Origin: Clostridium_AW sp040797845
Lineage (GTDB): Bacteria; Bacillota; Clostridia; Clostridiales; Clostridiaceae
DNA: 64,000 nt
Direction: 5' to 3'
Assembly: GCA_040797845.1 (NCBI GenBank)
Contig: JBFNFA010000001.1
Coordinates: 62,001 to 126,000, forward strand
Positions within the stretch are counted from its first letter, which is position 1. Every line of letters starts with the position of its first letter. Below are positions 7,690 through 16,041 of this stretch, in pieces. A program made the position numbers and the translations under genes. Under the pieces are notes generated by a model that made no database searches, had not been told where the DNA came from, and saw only the letters and a list, made by a program, of their open reading frames with translations.

Positions 7690-8325
7690 ATGGCAATAAA
7701 CGTTGGACAAACTATACAGCTTATAAATAATATTGCTGATGTTATAGAAAAAAACATAGAATACTTAACAGAGTTAGATTCAGCTATAGGAGATGCAGAT
7801 CATGGAATTAATATGGCAAAAGGATTTAAAGCTGTAAGGGAAAAATTAAGCGGAACTAAAGCAAATAATGTGGGAGATGTACTAAAAACAGTAGGATTAA
7901 CTTTGGTATCTAATGTGGGAGGAGCGGCAGGTCCTATATATGGCACTGCTTTTATGAAAGGAGCAATTGCTGCAAATAAAGAGGAAGTAGATATGGAAGA
8001 TTTTATAAATATATTAAAAAATGCAGTAGAAGGTATCAAAATGAGAGGAAAAGGTAGAAGAGGTGAAAAGACGATCATCGATTCACTAGAGCCAGCATTA
8101 GAAGCTTTAATTCGTGGTAAAGAAGAAAATCTAGATAATATGGTTATACTAGAAAATATGAGAGATGAAGCATTAAAGGGAGTGGAGTACACAAAAGGAA
8201 TAATTGCAACTAAGGGTAGAGCGAGTTATCTAGGAGAAAGAAGCTTAGGTCATCAGGACCCTGGAGCTACCTCCTGTTATTTAATGTTAAATGAAGTTTA
8301 TAATTTTTTAGCAAAAGATAATTAG
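7690..8325 (+). CDS. dhaL: Dihydroxyacetone kinase subunit DhaL
   Basis: The ATG at 7690 follows AAAGGGGGGATT; an in-frame ATG 75 bases earlier has no ribosome site. The 211-residue subunit holds ADP. Asp30, Asp35 and Asp37 in LDSAIGDADHG coordinate the magnesium ions. The C-terminal YLGERSLGHQDPGA segment is typical of DhaL. DhaL passes the phosphoryl group from DhaM to dihydroxyacetone bound on DhaK. It is separated from dhaM by 13 bases. Confidence 0.95.
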   Translation: MAINVGQTIQLINNIADVIEKNIEYLTELDSAIGDADHGINMAKGFKAVREKLSGTKANNVGDVLKTVGLTLVSNVGGAAGPIYGTAFMKGAIAANKEEVDMEDFINILKNAVEGIKMRGKGRRGEKTIIDSLEPALEALIRGKEENLDNMVILENMRDEALKGVEYTKGIIATKGRASYLGERSLGHQDPGATSCYLMLNEVYNFLAKDN

Positions 8326-8338
8326 AGGTGAGTTTATT

Positions 8339-8728
8339 ATGGTAGGTATGGTATTAATATCACATAGTTTTAAAATAGGAGAGGGGCTTAAGGAGTTAGC
8401 ACTTCAGATGGCTCCAGAGGTAAATATATCTGTAGCAGCAGGTACTAAGGATGGAAGAATTGGCACTGACATAGATCTTATAATAGCCGCTATAGAAGAA
8501 GTATATTCAGAGGACGGTGTAGTAATATTATTTGATTTAGGTAGTGCATTAATGAATGCAGAAATGGCATTAGAATTTTTAGAAGAGGACAAAGAACATA
8601 AAATTGAAATAGTCGATACTCCTTTAGTAGAAGGTGCAATTACGGGGGCAGTTGAAATAAGTATTGGAAAAAATATTAGAGAAGTTAAGGAATTATTAGA
8701 AGAAATGAAGCTTGGGAAAAAAGCGTAA
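8339..8728 (+). CDS. dhaM: PTS-dependent dihydroxyacetone kinase phosphotransferase subunit DhaM
   Basis: The 129-residue protein is the single EIIA-man-like domain form of DhaM. His9 in GMVLISHS is the expected phospho-acceptor, and GTDIDLIIAAIEE and DLGSALMNAE are family blocks. It takes phosphate from HPr and recharges ADP on DhaL, so the cluster uses phosphoenolpyruvate rather than ATP. It lacks the fused HPr and EI domains seen in the E. coli protein. It ends 12 bases before glpP. Confidence 0.93.
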   Translation: MVGMVLISHSFKIGEGLKELALQMAPEVNISVAAGTKDGRIGTDIDLIIAAIEEVYSEDGVVILFDLGSALMNAEMALEFLEEDKEHKIEIVDTPLVEGAITGAVEISIGKNIREVKELLEEMKLGKKA

Positions 8729-8740
8729 AGGGGAATGAAT

Positions 8741-9304
8741 ATGGGTAATATTAAAGAATTACTTATAGAAAATCCTATAATTGCAGCACTAAGAAATGAT
8801 GACGATTTGGAAGAGGTTATAAAAAGTAAAGCTTTAATAGTTTTCATTCTCTATGGAAATATAATTAATATAGGGTATATATGCAAAAGATTAGAGGAGA
8901 ATAAAAAGCTTCCCTTTGTACACTTAGATATGATAGAGGGTTTAAAGGGAGATTTTTCAGGCATTGAATTTATAAAAGAAAATGCTAATCCTAGGGGAAT
9001 AATCACTACTAAAACAAGCAATATAAAATACGCAAAACAATTAGGATTATATAGTATTCAAAGGATTTTTGTTATAGATTCCTTATTTTTAGAAAAGGGC
9101 ATAAAAAGCATTCATGAAGCTTCTCCTAATGCAGTAGAGGTTATGCCAGGAGTTGCTTCAAATATAATTGAAAGTATGGAAAAAGAAATAGGTATGCCTA
9201 TTATAGCAGGGGGACTTATAAAAACTAAGAAGGATGTAATGGATTCGCTAGCGGCGGGTGCTATAGCTATTTCTACAAATTGCAAAAAATTATGGAATTT
9301 ATAG
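8741..9304 (+). CDS. glpP: Glycerol-3-phosphate responsive antiterminator
   Basis: The ATG at 8741 has AAAGGGG eight bases upstream; an ATG six bases earlier is too close to it. The 187-residue protein matches the GlpP family (NPIIAALRNDDDL at the start, PFVHLDMIEGLKGDF, VEVMPG, PIIAGGLI near the end), a TIM-barrel RNA-binding regulator. In Bacillus, GlpP with glycerol 3-phosphate prevents termination in leaders of glp genes. Its position directly before glpK and the hairpin at 9341 suggest local control. Confidence 0.9.
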   Translation: MGNIKELLIENPIIAALRNDDDLEEVIKSKALIVFILYGNIINIGYICKRLEENKKLPFVHLDMIEGLKGDFSGIEFIKENANPRGIITTKTSNIKYAKQLGLYSIQRIFVIDSLFLEKGIKSIHEASPNAVEVMPGVASNIIESMEKEIGMPIIAGGLIKTKKDVMDSLAAGAIAISTNCKKLWNL

Positions 9305-9340
9305 AGTGATAAGTGAATATCATTTAATAGGGCGGAGAAT

Positions 9341-9396
9341 AAGAGAGCCATATTAACTAAGCCTAAATGGCTTTCTTAACTATGGTTCTCTTTATA
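9341..9396 (+). promoter_or_regulatory. Leader hairpin before glpK, likely GlpP-controlled terminator
   Basis: AAGAGAGCCATA (9341-9352) pairs with TATGGTTCTCTT (9381-9392), a 12-bp stem with one G-U pair and a 28-base loop, followed by a TATAT-rich tail. It lies between glpP and glpK, where GlpP-dependent antitermination would act. It may equally be the plain terminator of the dha cluster. Confidence 0.55.
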
Positions 9397-9469
9397 TATT
9401 ATGGCATCTTTTAATATTTATTTTAGATGTCTAAGCACAAACAAATATATAAAATGGGGGGTATTTAAA

Positions 9470-10960
9470 ATGTCGAGATTTATAATGGCACTAGATCAAG
9501 GAACAACCAGTTCAAGATGTATCATATTTAACGAAAAGGGATTGACTGTTAGTGTAGCACAAAAAGAATTTACTCAGATATATCCTAAGGGTGGTTGGGT
9601 TGAGCATGACCCAATGGAGATATGGGCTACTCAATTTAGTGTTGCGGCAGAAGCTATGGCAAAGGCTAATATAGAGGCAAAAGATATAGCGGCTATAGGA
9701 ATAACAAATCAAAGAGAAACTACAATAGTTTGGGATAAGAGAACTGGAATTCCTGTATATAATGCTATAGTTTGGCAGTGTAGAAGAACTGCTCCAATTT
9801 GCGATGAATTAAAGGCTAAAGGACTAGAGGAAGATATAAGAAAGAAAACTGGCTTGGTTGTAGACGCATATTTCTCAGGCACTAAAATTAAATGGATATT
9901 AGATAACGTTCCAGGGGCAAGAGAAGAGGCCGAAAAGGGAAATTTAATATTTGGTAACGTGGATACTTGGTTGATATGGAATTTAACTAAGGGGCAGACT
10001 CACGTAACTGATTATACAAATGCATCAAGAACTATGATTTATAATATACATGATTTAAAATGGGATGAAGAATTATTAAAGGAATTGAACATACCAGCAT
10101 CAATGTTGCCAGAAGTTAAGCCTTCAAGTTGTATATATGGTGAGACTAGTTCAGCATTATTTGGTGAGCCAATCCCAATAGCAGGAGATGCAGGAGATCA
10201 ACAGGCAGCCTTATTTGGACAAACCTGTTTCCAAGAAGGAACAGCAAAAAATACCTATGGTACAGGATGCTTCTTACTTATGAACACTGGAGAAAAAGCT
10301 GTAGAATCTAAGAATGGCTTACTTACAACTATAGCTGTGGGAATAGATGGAAAGGTTGAATATGCTTTAGAAGGAAGTATATTCATAGGAGGAGCGGTTA
10401 TTCAATGGTTAAGAGATGAATTAAAGATGCTTGAAAGCTCTGCAGATTCAGAAAAATATGCAACTACTGTTGAAGATACTAACGGAGTTTACTTAGTACC
10501 AGCTTTCGTTGGTATGGGAGCACCATATTGGGACTCATATGCAAGAGGAACTGTAGTAGGACTTACAAGAGGAGCTAAAAAAGAACACTTAATCAGAGCG
10601 GCTCTTGAATCCATGGCTTATCAGACATATGACGTATTAGCTGCTATGGAAGAAGATTCAGGCATAGAACTTAAAGCTTTAAAGGTAGACGGAGGTGCTT
10701 GTGCTAATAATTTCTTAATGCAGTTCCAGTCAGATGTTTTAGGCGTTCCAGTTGAAAGACCTGAAGTTATTGAAACTACAGCACTAGGTGCTGCATACCT
10801 TGCTGGGTTAGCAGTAGGATATTGGAAGGATAAAAATGATGTATCTCAAAACTGGGCTATATCAAGAACCTTCGAATCTACAATGGATGGAGATAAGAGA
10901 AGAGATTTAGTAGAAGGCTGGAGGGAAGCGGTTAAGAGATCAATGGGATGGGCTAGATAA
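9470..10960 (+). CDS. glpK: Glycerol kinase
   Basis: The ATG at 9470 follows GGGGGG and yields 496 residues, the usual GlpK length. FGGY-kinase motifs are clear: DQGTTSS at 9-15, GDAGDQQAALFGQ near 240 and GGACANNFLMQFQ near 405. It phosphorylates glycerol with ATP to glycerol 3-phosphate, trapping glycerol brought in by GlpF. No glpD or glpO is adjacent in this window. It ends the glycerol cluster at a strong terminator. Confidence 0.95.
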   Translation: MSRFIMALDQGTTSSRCIIFNEKGLTVSVAQKEFTQIYPKGGWVEHDPMEIWATQFSVAAEAMAKANIEAKDIAAIGITNQRETTIVWDKRTGIPVYNAIVWQCRRTAPICDELKAKGLEEDIRKKTGLVVDAYFSGTKIKWILDNVPGAREEAEKGNLIFGNVDTWLIWNLTKGQTHVTDYTNASRTMIYNIHDLKWDEELLKELNIPASMLPEVKPSSCIYGETSSALFGEPIPIAGDAGDQQAALFGQTCFQEGTAKNTYGTGCFLLMNTGEKAVESKNGLLTTIAVGIDGKVEYALEGSIFIGGAVIQWLRDELKMLESSADSEKYATTVEDTNGVYLVPAFVGMGAPYWDSYARGTVVGLTRGAKKEHLIRAALESMAYQTYDVLAAMEEDSGIELKALKVDGGACANNFLMQFQSDVLGVPVERPEVIETTALGAAYLAGLAVGYWKDKNDVSQNWAISRTFESTMDGDKRRDLVEGWREAVKRSMGWAR

Positions 10961-11009
10961 ATATTTCATTGAATAAATTATAGCTTAGGGTTTAAAAATC
11001 AAAATAAAG

Positions 11010-11044
11010 AGGCTGTTAGTAATTTGTTTACTAACAGCCTTTTG
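11010..11044 (+). terminator. Terminator of the glycerol cluster
   Basis: AGGCTGTTAGTAA (11010-11022) and its exact complement (11028-11040) form a 13-bp stem with a 5-base loop, followed by TTTT. It lies between convergent genes, with A residues on its other side, and may serve both strands. Confidence 0.85.
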
Positions 11045-11113
11045 CACTCTAATGATAGGCCATGAGCCTTTTATGATACTATATAAATATATAGCAGCAT
11101 GTCTACTTTCAAC

Positions 11114-11554
11114 TTAAACTTCCCATCCTGCCTTCTTTAATTCTTCTGCAGGAATAATTCTAACAATTGAAACTGTTTCTTTACGTTCTTTTTTATGTTT
11201 ATTATTAACAATTCTTAATATTCCATAGGATACTGCTAAAAATCCTAAACCTGAAAAAGCTGATACTAGTTCACTTTTAGTTAAAAAATAGCCTACAGCA
11301 ATTCCTAAAAGCATCAACATTAAAGGAAGCGCATAAGCAAAAAAAGTAAGTTTAAAGAAAGTATCGTCTTCCATAACAACTTCTACTACGTCTCCGGGTT
11401 TAGCAGATACCATATTATCCATATCTAAGATTAATGGAGGAGATTCACAGTGGCCAGAACAAGTAGAACAATTATCTCCACATCCAGACATTCTTTTAAA
11501 TATAACGTTAACTTTATCTCCGTTAATTGATGTAACATATCCAACTTGATTCAT
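11114..11554 (-). CDS. RseC/MucC-family membrane protein
   Basis: This 146-residue protein on the minus strand starts at ATG after AAGGAGTGA. It has an N-terminal beta-rich segment with a cysteine cluster (SGCGDNCSTCSGHC, about residues 23-36) and two membrane helices (about 70-88 and 95-113), the RseC_MucC layout. In Gram-negatives RseC belongs to the SoxR-reducing system; in clostridia these proteins appear near Rnf-type redox genes, but none is adjacent here. The four cysteines may bind an iron-sulfur cluster. It is divergent from the DJ-1 gene. Confidence 0.8.
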   Translation of the reverse strand: MNQVGYVTSINGDKVNVIFKRMSGCGDNCSTCSGHCESPPLILDMDNMVSAKPGDVVEVVMEDDTFFKLTFFAYALPLMLMLLGIAVGYFLTKSELVSAFSGLGFLAVSYGILRIVNNKHKKERKETVSIVRIIPAEELKKAGWEV

Positions 11555-11624
11555 TAAATCACTCCTTAATGTTGAGTAGTTTACTATGATATTATACCAT
11601 ATAGATGCAAAAATACAATAATAA

Positions 11625-11653
11625 TTGACATTGTAAAAATATTCTTACATAAT
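11625..11653 (+). promoter_or_regulatory. Vegetative promoter for the DJ-1/M16 pair
   Basis: TTGACA (11625-11630), 17 bases, CATAAT (11648-11653). This is close to the SigA consensus and 48 bases before the DJ-1 gene start. Confidence 0.7.
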
Positions 11654-11700
11654 TGTCTTAAGTGATTTTTTATTTCATAAAGGAAAGAGGAGGACAAGCT

Positions 11701-12255
11701 ATGAAAAGGGTACTAGTTTTGTTGGCTGACGGATTTGAAGAGATAGAAGCTTTGACAGTAGTGGATGTACTAAGAAGAGGCGGAGTAATATGTCATCTTT
11801 GCTCCATGGATGAAGAAGATATGGTAAGAGGAACTCATAATATATATGTAAAATGCGATGTCAAACTGGATCACATAAAAATAAACACTTATGATGGAGT
11901 AGTGCTTCCAGGGGGAATGCCAGGAGCTTCAAACCTTAAAGATGATTATAGAGTTATTGAATTAATTAAAAAATATGATAGAGAAGAAAAGATAATAGCT
12001 GCAATTTGTGCTGCACCAATAATATTAGAGGAAGCGGGTATATTAAAAGGAAAGGAAATAACATCTTATCCATCCTTTGAAAATGAATTCAGTGAAAGTG
12101 TATATGTAACAGAAAAAGTTGTACAATGGGATAATATAATAACAAGTAGAGGACCCTCAACAGCTTTAGATTTTTCTTTCAGAATATTGGAAAATTTTGC
12201 AACAACAAAAGAAGTAAATCAATTAAAAGAAGATATGCTTTTGACAAATGATTAA
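11701..12255 (+). CDS. DJ-1/PfpI family protein (YajL-like)
   Basis: The ATG at 11701 follows AGAGGAGGA and gives 184 residues. The DJ-1 fold is recognised from VLLADGFEEIEA (residues 7-18, acidic residue of the site) and AAICAAP with the nucleophile Cys103. Members act as glyoxalase III, deglycase-like or redox-sensing chaperone-type proteins; which applies here cannot be read from the sequence. It shares a consensus promoter and an 11-base gap with the M16 peptidase gene downstream. Confidence 0.88.
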   Translation: MKRVLVLLADGFEEIEALTVVDVLRRGGVICHLCSMDEEDMVRGTHNIYVKCDVKLDHIKINTYDGVVLPGGMPGASNLKDDYRVIELIKKYDREEKIIAAICAAPIILEEAGILKGKEITSYPSFENEFSESVYVTEKVVQWDNIITSRGPSTALDFSFRILENFATTKEVNQLKEDMLLTND

Positions 12256-12266
12256 AGGGGATAGAC

Positions 12267-13499
12267 ATGAAGAGTATTGTATTAGAAAATGGTATAAAAT
12301 TAATATATAAACCTATAAAAGGAGATATAACATCTTTTTGCATTGGTTTTAATGCTGGAGCCTTAGAGGAGGAAGGATATCCTTTAGGCATAGCTCATGC
12401 AGTAGAACATATGGTTTTTAAAGAAACAAAGCATAGAAGGGAAGATGAAATTAATAGGCTATGTGACCAAATATTTGGCTTTCAGAATGCCATGACAAAT
12501 TATCCTTATGTAGTATATTATGGGACATCCTTATCTGAAGATTTTGAAGTTGGATTGGATTTGTTCTCAGATATATTGATAAATCCAACTTTCCCTGTGA
12601 ATGGATTTAATGAAGAAATAGCTATAATAAAAGAAGAGTTAAAAGAATGGAAAGATGATGTGTATCAATCTTGTGAAGATGAATTATTATATAATGCTTT
12701 TAATACCAGAAGGATAAAAAATTTAATCATAGGCACTGAAGAGAGCCTATCCTCGATTACATTAGATCATATTAAAAAATTCTATAATGAATTTTATAGA
12801 CCAGACAATATGGTTATAACCGTTGTTACTTCTTTAGATTATGATGAAGTTATAGAGATAGTTTCTAGATTATTTAAAGACTTTAGAAAAAAAGATAATA
12901 TGGTTAACATTGAAAAAATAAAGCATATAAAATTATATGAAGAAAATAATTCAGGATTGTTCTCTAAGGCAAAAGAAGATATTAATGGAGCTAAAATTAT
13001 GCTTACCTATACCCTTCACCATTTAAATGAGGAAGAAATTAAAGCTTTAGAAATATTTAATCATTTTTTTGGAGTAGGTACTAGCAGTATTTTATATAAC
13101 AACATAAGAACTAAAAATGCCCTTGCCTATGAGGTAGGCAGTTCTATTAAGAATGAGAGGGGAATAAAATTATTTTTAATTCACTTAGGTACTTCTAAAG
13201 ATAAGGTTGATAAAGCCATAGAAATAATTAATAGCTCTATTGAAAAAATTAAAAATTATAGTGATTTATTTACTAAAGAAGAAATAAAAAATGCCTTTAA
13301 GAGTATCAAATTAAAAAGAGAATTAAGACTTGAAAAATCAATTCAATTGGCAAAGGACTTAACCTGTTATCAGTTAATGTATGGATCATACAATAAAGTT
13401 TATGAGGAAGTTGAAAATACTAATAATATTGATAGTGAATTTATATATAAAGTAGTCCATAAGGTGTTTAATAATCCAACAATACAAATATTATCTTAA
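12267..13499 (+). CDS. M16 family metallopeptidase (insulinase-like)
   Basis: The 410-residue protein has the inverted zinc motif H44-A-V-E-H48 (HxxEH) and a downstream acidic stretch EELKEWKDD near residue 123 that can supply the third ligand. Length and domain order (active N-half, inactive C-half with the Arg/Tyr-type segment LAYEVGSS near residue 290) match the small bacterial M16B peptidases such as processing peptidase-like enzymes. No signal peptide is visible, so it is likely cytosolic. Substrate is unknown. It is probably cotranscribed with the DJ-1 gene. Confidence 0.85.
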   Translation: MKSIVLENGIKLIYKPIKGDITSFCIGFNAGALEEEGYPLGIAHAVEHMVFKETKHRREDEINRLCDQIFGFQNAMTNYPYVVYYGTSLSEDFEVGLDLFSDILINPTFPVNGFNEEIAIIKEELKEWKDDVYQSCEDELLYNAFNTRRIKNLIIGTEESLSSITLDHIKKFYNEFYRPDNMVITVVTSLDYDEVIEIVSRLFKDFRKKDNMVNIEKIKHIKLYEENNSGLFSKAKEDINGAKIMLTYTLHHLNEEEIKALEIFNHFFGVGTSSILYNNIRTKNALAYEVGSSIKNERGIKLFLIHLGTSKDKVDKAIEIINSSIEKIKNYSDLFTKEEIKNAFKSIKLKRELRLEKSIQLAKDLTCYQLMYGSYNKVYEEVENTNNIDSEFIYKVVHKVFNNPTIQILS

Positions 13500-13573
13500 A
13501 TGGGAGTTGGTACGAAAAGCTAACTATATCAAAATTATAAATTTTTAGGAAAATAATTAAGATCACAAATCAT

Positions 13574-13642
13574 AGAGCTAAGTATGTAGTGAAGCCGCTC
13601 CAGCAAAAGTCGCTATTTCACTACATACTTGGCTCTTTTATA
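13574..13642 (+). repeat. Hairpin repeat B1, copy 1
   Basis: A 20-bp stem (13574-13593 with 13617-13636) encloses a 23-base loop and is followed by TTTTA. The same unit, with matching loop sequence, occurs at 17685. Inside the stem, T-A here becomes C-G in the other copy, a compensatory change. It may serve as terminator for the M16 gene 75 bases upstream. Confidence 0.8.
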
Positions 13643-13696
13643 TTTTATAAATATATTCTCAAATATTTATTTCTATAATTTCATTATGCAAAACTT

Positions 13697-13890
13697 AAAA
13701 ATGCTATGTAATGCGCCCTATGCATTCGAGCAAAATCTAGAAATTCTTAATTTATTTTAGAAAAATGCCGTTAAGATGCTGTACATGTTTGACCGAAGGG
13801 AGTTTGTCAGCATTAGGAAGTTTTATAAAATAAATTTTAGAAGTTCTTATTGAAGCGAGACAGCATAATAAGCATTATATAGCATTTTTT
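13697..13890 (+). repeat. Structured repeat B2, copy 1, with terminal inverted repeats
   Basis: This 194-bp element begins with AAAAATGCTATGTAATGC and ends with its near complement (17 of 18 pairs). Inside are further paired arms and a central GTTTGACCGAAGGGAGTTTG hairpin closed by ATGCTG/CAGCAT. A second copy is at 17879-18071 and a diverged inverted one at 50285-50465. No coding frame. The rest of the 13500-14100 gap is AT-rich, with no gene seen. Confidence 0.8.
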
Positions 13891-14104
13891 ATTTGTTTAA
13901 ACCATAAGATTCCTTAACTGTCCTGAACTTATTCTAAACGTATATATTTTATCATCTGTATTGTATTTTAATATTTTTTCTAAATCAGAAAGATTTCTTT
14001 TACGAAGGTGTAAAACCTATTTCCTACCCCAGCGTATCCCCTTGACCTTGTTAAGCTTATATATTAATATTATATTATGCAATAAAATTTAATAAATCCA
14101 CAGT

Positions 14105-14193
14105 CACAGGGGGGCTAGTTTTGCTAGCTGAGAGTAAGAACGGAATTCTTTGACCCTTAAACCTGATCTGGTTAATACCAGCGTAGGGAGTTG
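14105..14193 (+). ncRNA. TPP riboswitch (THI element)
   Basis: The hallmark segments are present in order: GGGGGGCTA, GCTGAGAGTAAGA, TGACCCTTAAACCTGATCTG (14152-14171) and ACCAGCGTAGGGAG. These form the pyrimidine- and pyrophosphate-sensing helices of the thiamine pyrophosphate aptamer. It lies upstream of thiW-thiD-thiM-thiE, as expected. High thiamine pyrophosphate should favour the terminator at 14216. Confidence 0.97.
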
Positions 14194-14215
14194 TATTGTA
14201 TTATAGTGCAATTTA

Positions 14216-14250
14216 AGGTACAAACTTTACGATGGTTTGTATCTTTTTTT
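14216..14250 (+). terminator. Riboswitch-controlled terminator
   Basis: AGGTACAAAC (14216-14225) pairs with GTTTGTATCT (14235-14244), followed by seven T. Bases TTGTATTGTA at 14191-14200, next to the aptamer, could pair with the left arm (TACAA) as antiterminator. Confidence 0.85.
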
Positions 14251-14255
14251 ATTTT

Positions 14256-14500
14256 TATCAAGTGATTCTTAGGTTCAGATGGAGTTTGCTTAAAAGGAAT
14301 ACTTACTCCAGCTGAAGCTTAGAAGAACTTATCCAGGGACGTAGCATCCGTTATGCACAGCATAAGAACTCTAAATCGCTGAAGCTCAAGAGTTCTAATA
14401 TCTCCCACTTGTAGAAAAGCAGAGAACTAAAATCTTTGATTTTATGTGAATCGCTTTTACAGAGTGCGATGGGAGTATTACGGGTGGTAGTCATCGGATA
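14256..14500 (+). repeat. Dispersed structured repeat A, copy 2, inside the thiamine leader
   Basis: This 245-bp copy is inverted relative to 1397-1641. It starts six bases after the riboswitch terminator T-run and ends 29 bases before the thiW start, so every readthrough thi transcript must contain it. Predicted pairings include the 8-bp AGAACTCT/AGAGTTCT hairpin and CTCCCA/TGGGAG, where copy 1 has a G-U-compatible change. Insertion by a small mobile element after the riboswitch evolved is the simplest explanation. Confidence 0.85.
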
Positions 14501-14528
14501 AATTCATTTTAAGAAGGGAGTAAAAATA

Positions 14529-15023
14529 ATGAATACTAAAAAACTCACATTTTCAGCATTGCTAATAGCTATAGGAGTTTTTGCAGGAGCAATGATTTAC
14601 ATACCAGTAGGAGTAGCAAAATGTTTTCCAGTACAGCATTCAATAAATGTATTAGCTGGTGTATTACTAGGGCCTCACTACAGTGTAGCTATTGCTTTTT
14701 GTATTTCTTTATTAAGAAATATTTTAGGGACAGGTTCTTTACTTGCTTTTCCTGGAAGTATGATTGGAGCATACTTAGCTGGTATGTTATATCAAAAAAG
14801 AGGAAACATGATGAATGCTCTTATAGGAGAGGTTGTTGGTACAGGTATAATTGGAGCATTAGTATCTTATCCTATAGCAAAATTTATATTAGGTAAAAAA
14901 ATAGCCGCATTGTTTTATGTAGCTCCATTTCTTATAAGCAGCTTAGGAGGAGCTATAATTGCCTTTTCTATTTTGAAAATTTTTTCTCATAATTTATTTT
15001 TAAAAAGATTTAATAAAGTTTAA
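14529..15023 (+). CDS. thiW: Thiamine-precursor ECF transporter S component ThiW
   Basis: The 164-residue protein has five to six membrane spans and the ThiW signature PVGVAKCFPVQHSINVLAGV with LLGPHY (about residues 26-54). ThiW is the substrate-binding subunit of an energy-coupling-factor transporter thought to import the thiazole precursor hydroxyethylthiazole. That fits the salvage kinases downstream and the TPP riboswitch upstream. The energising A and T subunits are not here and are presumably shared. The start follows AGAAGGGAG. Confidence 0.9.
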   Translation: MNTKKLTFSALLIAIGVFAGAMIYIPVGVAKCFPVQHSINVLAGVLLGPHYSVAIAFCISLLRNILGTGSLLAFPGSMIGAYLAGMLYQKRGNMMNALIGEVVGTGIIGALVSYPIAKFILGKKIAALFYVAPFLISSLGGAIIAFSILKIFSHNLFLKRFNKV

Positions 15024-15123
15024 AGTTGCTTATCTCAAAATTTTAGAATTTAACATTTAGAAAGTTATTATGAAGATTTCATTTATTACTATTACTTATT
15101 ATTAACTACAAGGAGGATTAACA

Positions 15124-15966
15124 ATGAAAAAAGTATTGACTATTGCTGGTTCAGATAACTCTGGTGGAGCTGGAATTCAGGCTGATTTAAAAACTATGTC
15201 AGCTCATGGGGTATTTGGAATGAGTGTTATAACTGCAATAACAGCACAAAATACTCAGGGGGTTTTTGCAGTACAAGATGTGGATAAGGATATAATAGGA
15301 GCGCAGATTGATGCTATTTTTACAGATATTGAAGTAGATGCGTTAAAAATAGGTATGGTGTCTCTAATAGATACTATTGAGATAATAAGCGAAAAATTAA
15401 AAGAGTATAAGCCTAAAAATATAGTGATAGATCCAGTTATGATATCTAAAAGCGGATATGATCTTTTAAAGCCAGAATCAAAGATGGCATTGGTTACTAA
15501 GTTGCTTCCACTAGCTACAGTAGTAACACCTAATTTGCCAGAAGCTGAGGTAATAGTTAAAACCTATAATGAGATATTACCAGAGGAAGATAGATTAAAT
15601 ATAGACAAGATAGAAAATAGCGAAGATATGGAAAAGGTAGCTAAATTCATATGCAAAATGGGACCTAAATATGTATTAATAAAGGGAGGACACCTAAAGG
15701 ATGATGCTGTAGACATATTATACGATGGTGAGAAAATTAAATCCTTTGATGGCAAAAAAATTAATACTAAAAACACTCATGGTACTGGCTGCACTTTATC
15801 TTCGGCTATAGCTTCAAATTTAGCTTTAGGATATTCCATGGAGGAATCAATTAAAAAATCTAAAGAGTATATAACCATAGCTATAGAGCATTCTTTAGAT
15901 ATAGGTAAAGGAGTAGGGCCAACAAATCACTTTTATACACTTTATAAGAATGCAGGATTAATTTAA
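15124..15966 (+). CDS. thiD: Hydroxymethylpyrimidine/phosphomethylpyrimidine kinase
   Basis: The 280-residue ribokinase-fold enzyme has the substrate-binding start TIAGSDNSGGAGIQADLKT (residues 6-24) and the anion-hole/catalytic segment NTHGTGCTLSSAIA near residue 216. It phosphorylates hydroxymethylpyrimidine twice to the pyrophosphate used by ThiE. It follows thiW by 100 bases and has AAGGAGG before its ATG. The stop codon overlaps a 25-base palindrome at 15965-15989. Confidence 0.95.
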   Translation: MKKVLTIAGSDNSGGAGIQADLKTMSAHGVFGMSVITAITAQNTQGVFAVQDVDKDIIGAQIDAIFTDIEVDALKIGMVSLIDTIEIISEKLKEYKPKNIVIDPVMISKSGYDLLKPESKMALVTKLLPLATVVTPNLPEAEVIVKTYNEILPEEDRLNIDKIENSEDMEKVAKFICKMGPKYVLIKGGHLKDDAVDILYDGEKIKSFDGKKINTKNTHGTGCTLSSAIASNLALGYSMEESIKKSKEYITIAIEHSLDIGKGVGPTNHFYTLYKNAGLI

Positions 15967-15989
15967 CTAATAATTAATAATTATTAGTT
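15965..15989. repeat. AT-rich palindrome at the thiD stop
   Basis: AACTAATAATTA, one base, then its perfect complement: 12-bp arms with a one-base centre. It lacks a T-tract and lies inside the operon, so termination is unlikely. It may protect or process the mRNA. Confidence 0.4.
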
Positions 15990-16041
15990 CATAGTGGAAA
16001 ATGTACAATCAAAGAATTCTCTAAAAAATGGAGGTTTTAAA

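Noticed and set aside
8404..8847. A 147-codon minus-strand frame across dhaM and glpP.
   Set aside because: It covers two conserved genes and their junction; composition is that of an antisense shadow.
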